Source: Vibrio jasicida CAIM 1864 = LMG 25398
GTDB lineage: Bacteria; Pseudomonadota; Gammaproteobacteria; Enterobacterales; Vibrionaceae
Length of the DNA: 64,000 bases
NCBI RefSeq assembly: GCF_000400365.1
Contig: NZ_BAOG01000025.1
Coordinates: 62,001-126,000, forward strand
Direction: 5' to 3'
Numbering within the stretch: position 1 is the stretch's first letter; each line of letters opens with the position of its first letter. Below are positions 62,212 through 64,000 of this stretch, in pieces. A program made the translations under genes and the position numbers. The notes beneath the pieces are model-generated. The model did not search any database. It was given only the letters and a program-made list of their open reading frames with translations, and had not been told where the DNA came from.

Positions 62212-64000
62212 TTGTATCTATTCGATAGCCTCAAAGACGTTGCCCAAGAATACCTAACAGAGCCTCAAATTGAGGCTCTGCGTCAATCTTATGTGGTAGC
62301 AAGAGATGCCCATGAAGGGCAAACCCGCTCAAGCGGTGAACCATACATCATCCACCCAGTCGCTGTGGCTCGAATCTTGGCCGAAATGCGCCTCGATATC
62401 GAAACCCTCCAAGCTGCTTTGCTGCATGACGTCATCGAAGACTGTGACGTTACAAAAGAAGATCTCGAAGAGAAATTCGGCAATACCGTCGCTGAGCTGG
62501 TTGATGGTGTATCTAAACTGGACAAACTCAAATTCCGCGATAGGAAAGAGGCTCAAGCCGAGAACTTCCGTAAGATGGTTCTGGCGATGGTGCAAGACAT
62601 CCGCGTTATCCTGATCAAACTGGCCGACCGTACGCACAATATGCGCACGCTAGGTGCCCTGCGCCCTGACAAAAAACGCCGTATTGCTCGTGAAACACTG
62701 GAAATCTACGCGCCGCTGGCTCACCGACTTGGTATTCACAATATCAAAACGGAACTCGAGGAGCTTGGCTTCGAAGCGCTTTACCCTAACCGCTACCGCG
62801 TTCTAAAAGAAGTGGTGCGAGCGGCACGTGGTAATCGAAAAGAGATGATCCAACGTATTCACAGCGAAATTGAAGGCCGACTCGAAGATGTAGGCTTAAA
62901 TGCGCGCGTGTTAGGTCGTGAAAAGAACCTGTTCTCCATCTACAACAAGATGAAAACCAAAGAACAGCGTTTCCACACCATCATGGATATCTACGCTTTC
63001 CGAGTGGTTGTTGATACTGCCGATACTTGTTATCGCGTCCTAGGCCAAGTACACAGCTTGTATAAGCCGCGCCCTAGTCGCATGAAAGATTACATCGCAG
63101 TACCAAAAGCGAACGGCTACCAATCGCTACACACTTCTATGGTCGGCCCACACGGTGTACCAGTAGAAGTTCAGATCCGTACCGAAGATATGGATCAAAT
63201 GGCGGATAAAGGTGTTGCAGCACACTGGTCATACAAAGACAAGGGCGACAAGTCTGGCACAACAGCGCAAGTGAAAGCTCAGCGTTGGATGCAAAGCCTA
63301 CTTGAGCTACAGCAAAGTGCAGGTAACTCATTCGAATTCATTGAAAACGTAAAATCGGATCTGTTCCCAGACGAAATTTACGTCTTCACGCCAAAAGGTC
63401 GTATCGTTGAATTGCCGTTAGGTGCTACAGCGGTCGACTTTGCTTATGCAGTGCATACTGATGTTGGCAACTCTTGCGTTGGTACTCGTGTTGATCGCAA
63501 CCCTTACCCATTGAGTAAGGCACTGAAGAACGGTCAGACGGTAGAAATCATCAGTGCACCAGGCGCTCGTCCAAACGCGGCTTGGTTAAACTATGTCGTG
63601 ACATCGCGTGCCCGCACTAAGATTCGTCAAGTATTGAAAACCATGCGTCGCGAAGAGTCGATTACCTTGGGTCGTCGCCTTCTGAATCACGCCTTAGGTC
63701 GCCACTCGATTGATTCAATCTACCCAGAAAACATCCAAGAAGTGCTCACGGATCTACGTTTAGAAAGCGTTGATGATCTGCTTGCAGCAATTGGTTTGGG
63801 TGAATTGATGAGTATCGTCATCGCTCGTCGCCTACTAGGTGACACCGATGAGTTGACCACAACAAGTTCGATTCCAAACGAATCTAAAAAGAAACTGCCA
63901 ATCCGTGGGGCTGAAGGCCTGCTACTGACTTTCGCAAATTGTTGTCACCCTATCCCGGATGACCACATTATCGCTCACGTATCACCAGGTCGTGGTCTTG
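62212..64000 (+). CDS. spoT: Bifunctional (p)ppGpp synthetase/hydrolase SpoT, cut by the window edge
   Basis: The first 596 or so residues are present. It starts with a TTG (YLFDSLKDV), as in E. coli spoT. The HD hydrolase domain has HPVAVARILAEM and the metal-binding HDVIED; the synthetase domain has the RelA_SpoT region FHTIMDIYAFRVVV through YQSLHTSM and VPVEVQIRTEDMD. The TGS domain begins near EIYVFTPKGRIVELP. The ACT/RIS part lies beyond position 64000. It degrades and makes the stringent-response alarmone. Confidence 0.96.
   Translation, partial: MYLFDSLKDVAQEYLTEPQIEALRQSYVVARDAHEGQTRSSGEPYIIHPVAVARILAEMRLDIETLQAALLHDVIEDCDVTKEDLEEKFGNTVAELVDGVSKLDKLKFRDRKEAQAENFRKMVLAMVQDIRVILIKLADRTHNMRTLGALRPDKKRRIARETLEIYAPLAHRLGIHNIKTELEELGFEALYPNRYRVLKEVVRAARGNRKEMIQRIHSEIEGRLEDVGLNARVLGREKNLFSIYNKMKTKEQRFHTIMDIYAFRVVVDTADTCYRVLGQVHSLYKPRPSRMKDYIAVPKANGYQSLHTSMVGPHGVPVEVQIRTEDMDQMADKGVAAHWSYKDKGDKSGTTAQVKAQRWMQSLLELQQSAGNSFEFIENVKSDLFPDEIYVFTPKGRIVELPLGATAVDFAYAVHTDVGNSCVGTRVDRNPYPLSKALKNGQTVEIISAPGARPNAAWLNYVVTSRARTKIRQVLKTMRREESITLGRRLLNHALGRHSIDSIYPENIQEVLTDLRLESVDDLLAAIGLGELMSIVIARRLLGDTDELTTTSSIPNESKKKLPIRGAEGLLLTFANCCHPIPDDHIIAHVSPGRGL

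Noticed and set aside
1..64000. CRISPR arrays, tRNA or rRNA genes, prophage or integron
   Set aside because: No regularly spaced repeats, no cloverleaf-forming sequence and no integrase or phage structural gene were found on reading both strands.

Overview
The window is typical Vibrio chromosome, most likely from the Harveyi-clade group (parahaemolyticus/alginolyticus type). The evidence is the gene order gmhD-waaF-waaA, coaD-mutM-rpmG-rpmB-radC-coaBC-slmA, rph-pyrE and gmk-rpoZ-spoT, a polysaccharide export locus of the wbf type next to gmhD, and a TonB2/TonB3-type energy system. This assignment is by recognition only; no database search was run. No rRNA, tRNA, CRISPR array, intact insertion sequence or phage gene was found.

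Layout. (1) 1-7088, minus strand: the promoter-proximal end of a capsule or O-antigen locus. Reading in the transcribed direction it holds a small outer-membrane barrel protein, a Wza/WbfF-like exporter, a Wzz chain-length regulator, a glycerol-3-phosphate cytidylyltransferase-like enzyme, a Wzx-like flippase and the start of a sugar epimerase. Upstream lies a clear JUMPstart/ops element (7186-7221), so RfaH-dependent antitermination is expected. (2) 7742-11660, plus strand: a divergent yjbEFGH-like (GfcBCD-like) exopolysaccharide operon. (3) 11813-17176, plus strand: lipid A and inner-core genes gmhD, lpxM, waaF and waaA, followed by a sialyltransferase-like gene. (4) 17154-28739, minus strand: dgkA, kdkA, a GT25 transferase, an acetyltransferase and a complete-looking legionaminic-type nonulosonic acid pathway (LegB, LegC, LegG, LegI, NeuD/LegH, PtmE, LegF). 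A PIG-L deacetylase, an ATP-grasp ligase and a HAD hydrolase are embedded in that pathway. (5) 28843-33151, plus strand: further core glycosyltransferases with coaD inside the operon.

(6) 33176-42099: housekeeping genes mutM, rpmG, rpmB, radC, coaBC, slmA, lpxL, pyrE, rph and yicC. A probable pyrE attenuator and an ERIC-like palindromic repeat lie between rph and pyrE. (7) 42226-46470: a ToxR-like membrane regulator, a four-helix membrane protein, an EamA exporter, a cysteine-rich exported protein and PsiE. (8) 46612-52289, minus strand: a five-gene Yej/Opp-type peptide ABC importer. (9) 53110-60749, plus strand: a TonB-dependent receptor followed by DUF3450, TtpC, ExbB, ExbD, TonB and TPR genes. 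(10) 61113-64000: gmk, rpoZ and spoT, the last cut by the window edge.

How the parts fit. About half the window builds the cell surface: lipid A acylation (lpxL, lpxM), Kdo and heptose core (waaA, kdkA, gmhD, waaF, opsX-like), outer-core glycosylation, a nonulosonic acid that probably caps the core, and export of a long-chain polysaccharide. The most noteworthy candidate system is the nonulosonic acid locus at 16178-26378, whose deacetylase/ATP-grasp/HAD genes suggest an extra N-acyl remodelling step.
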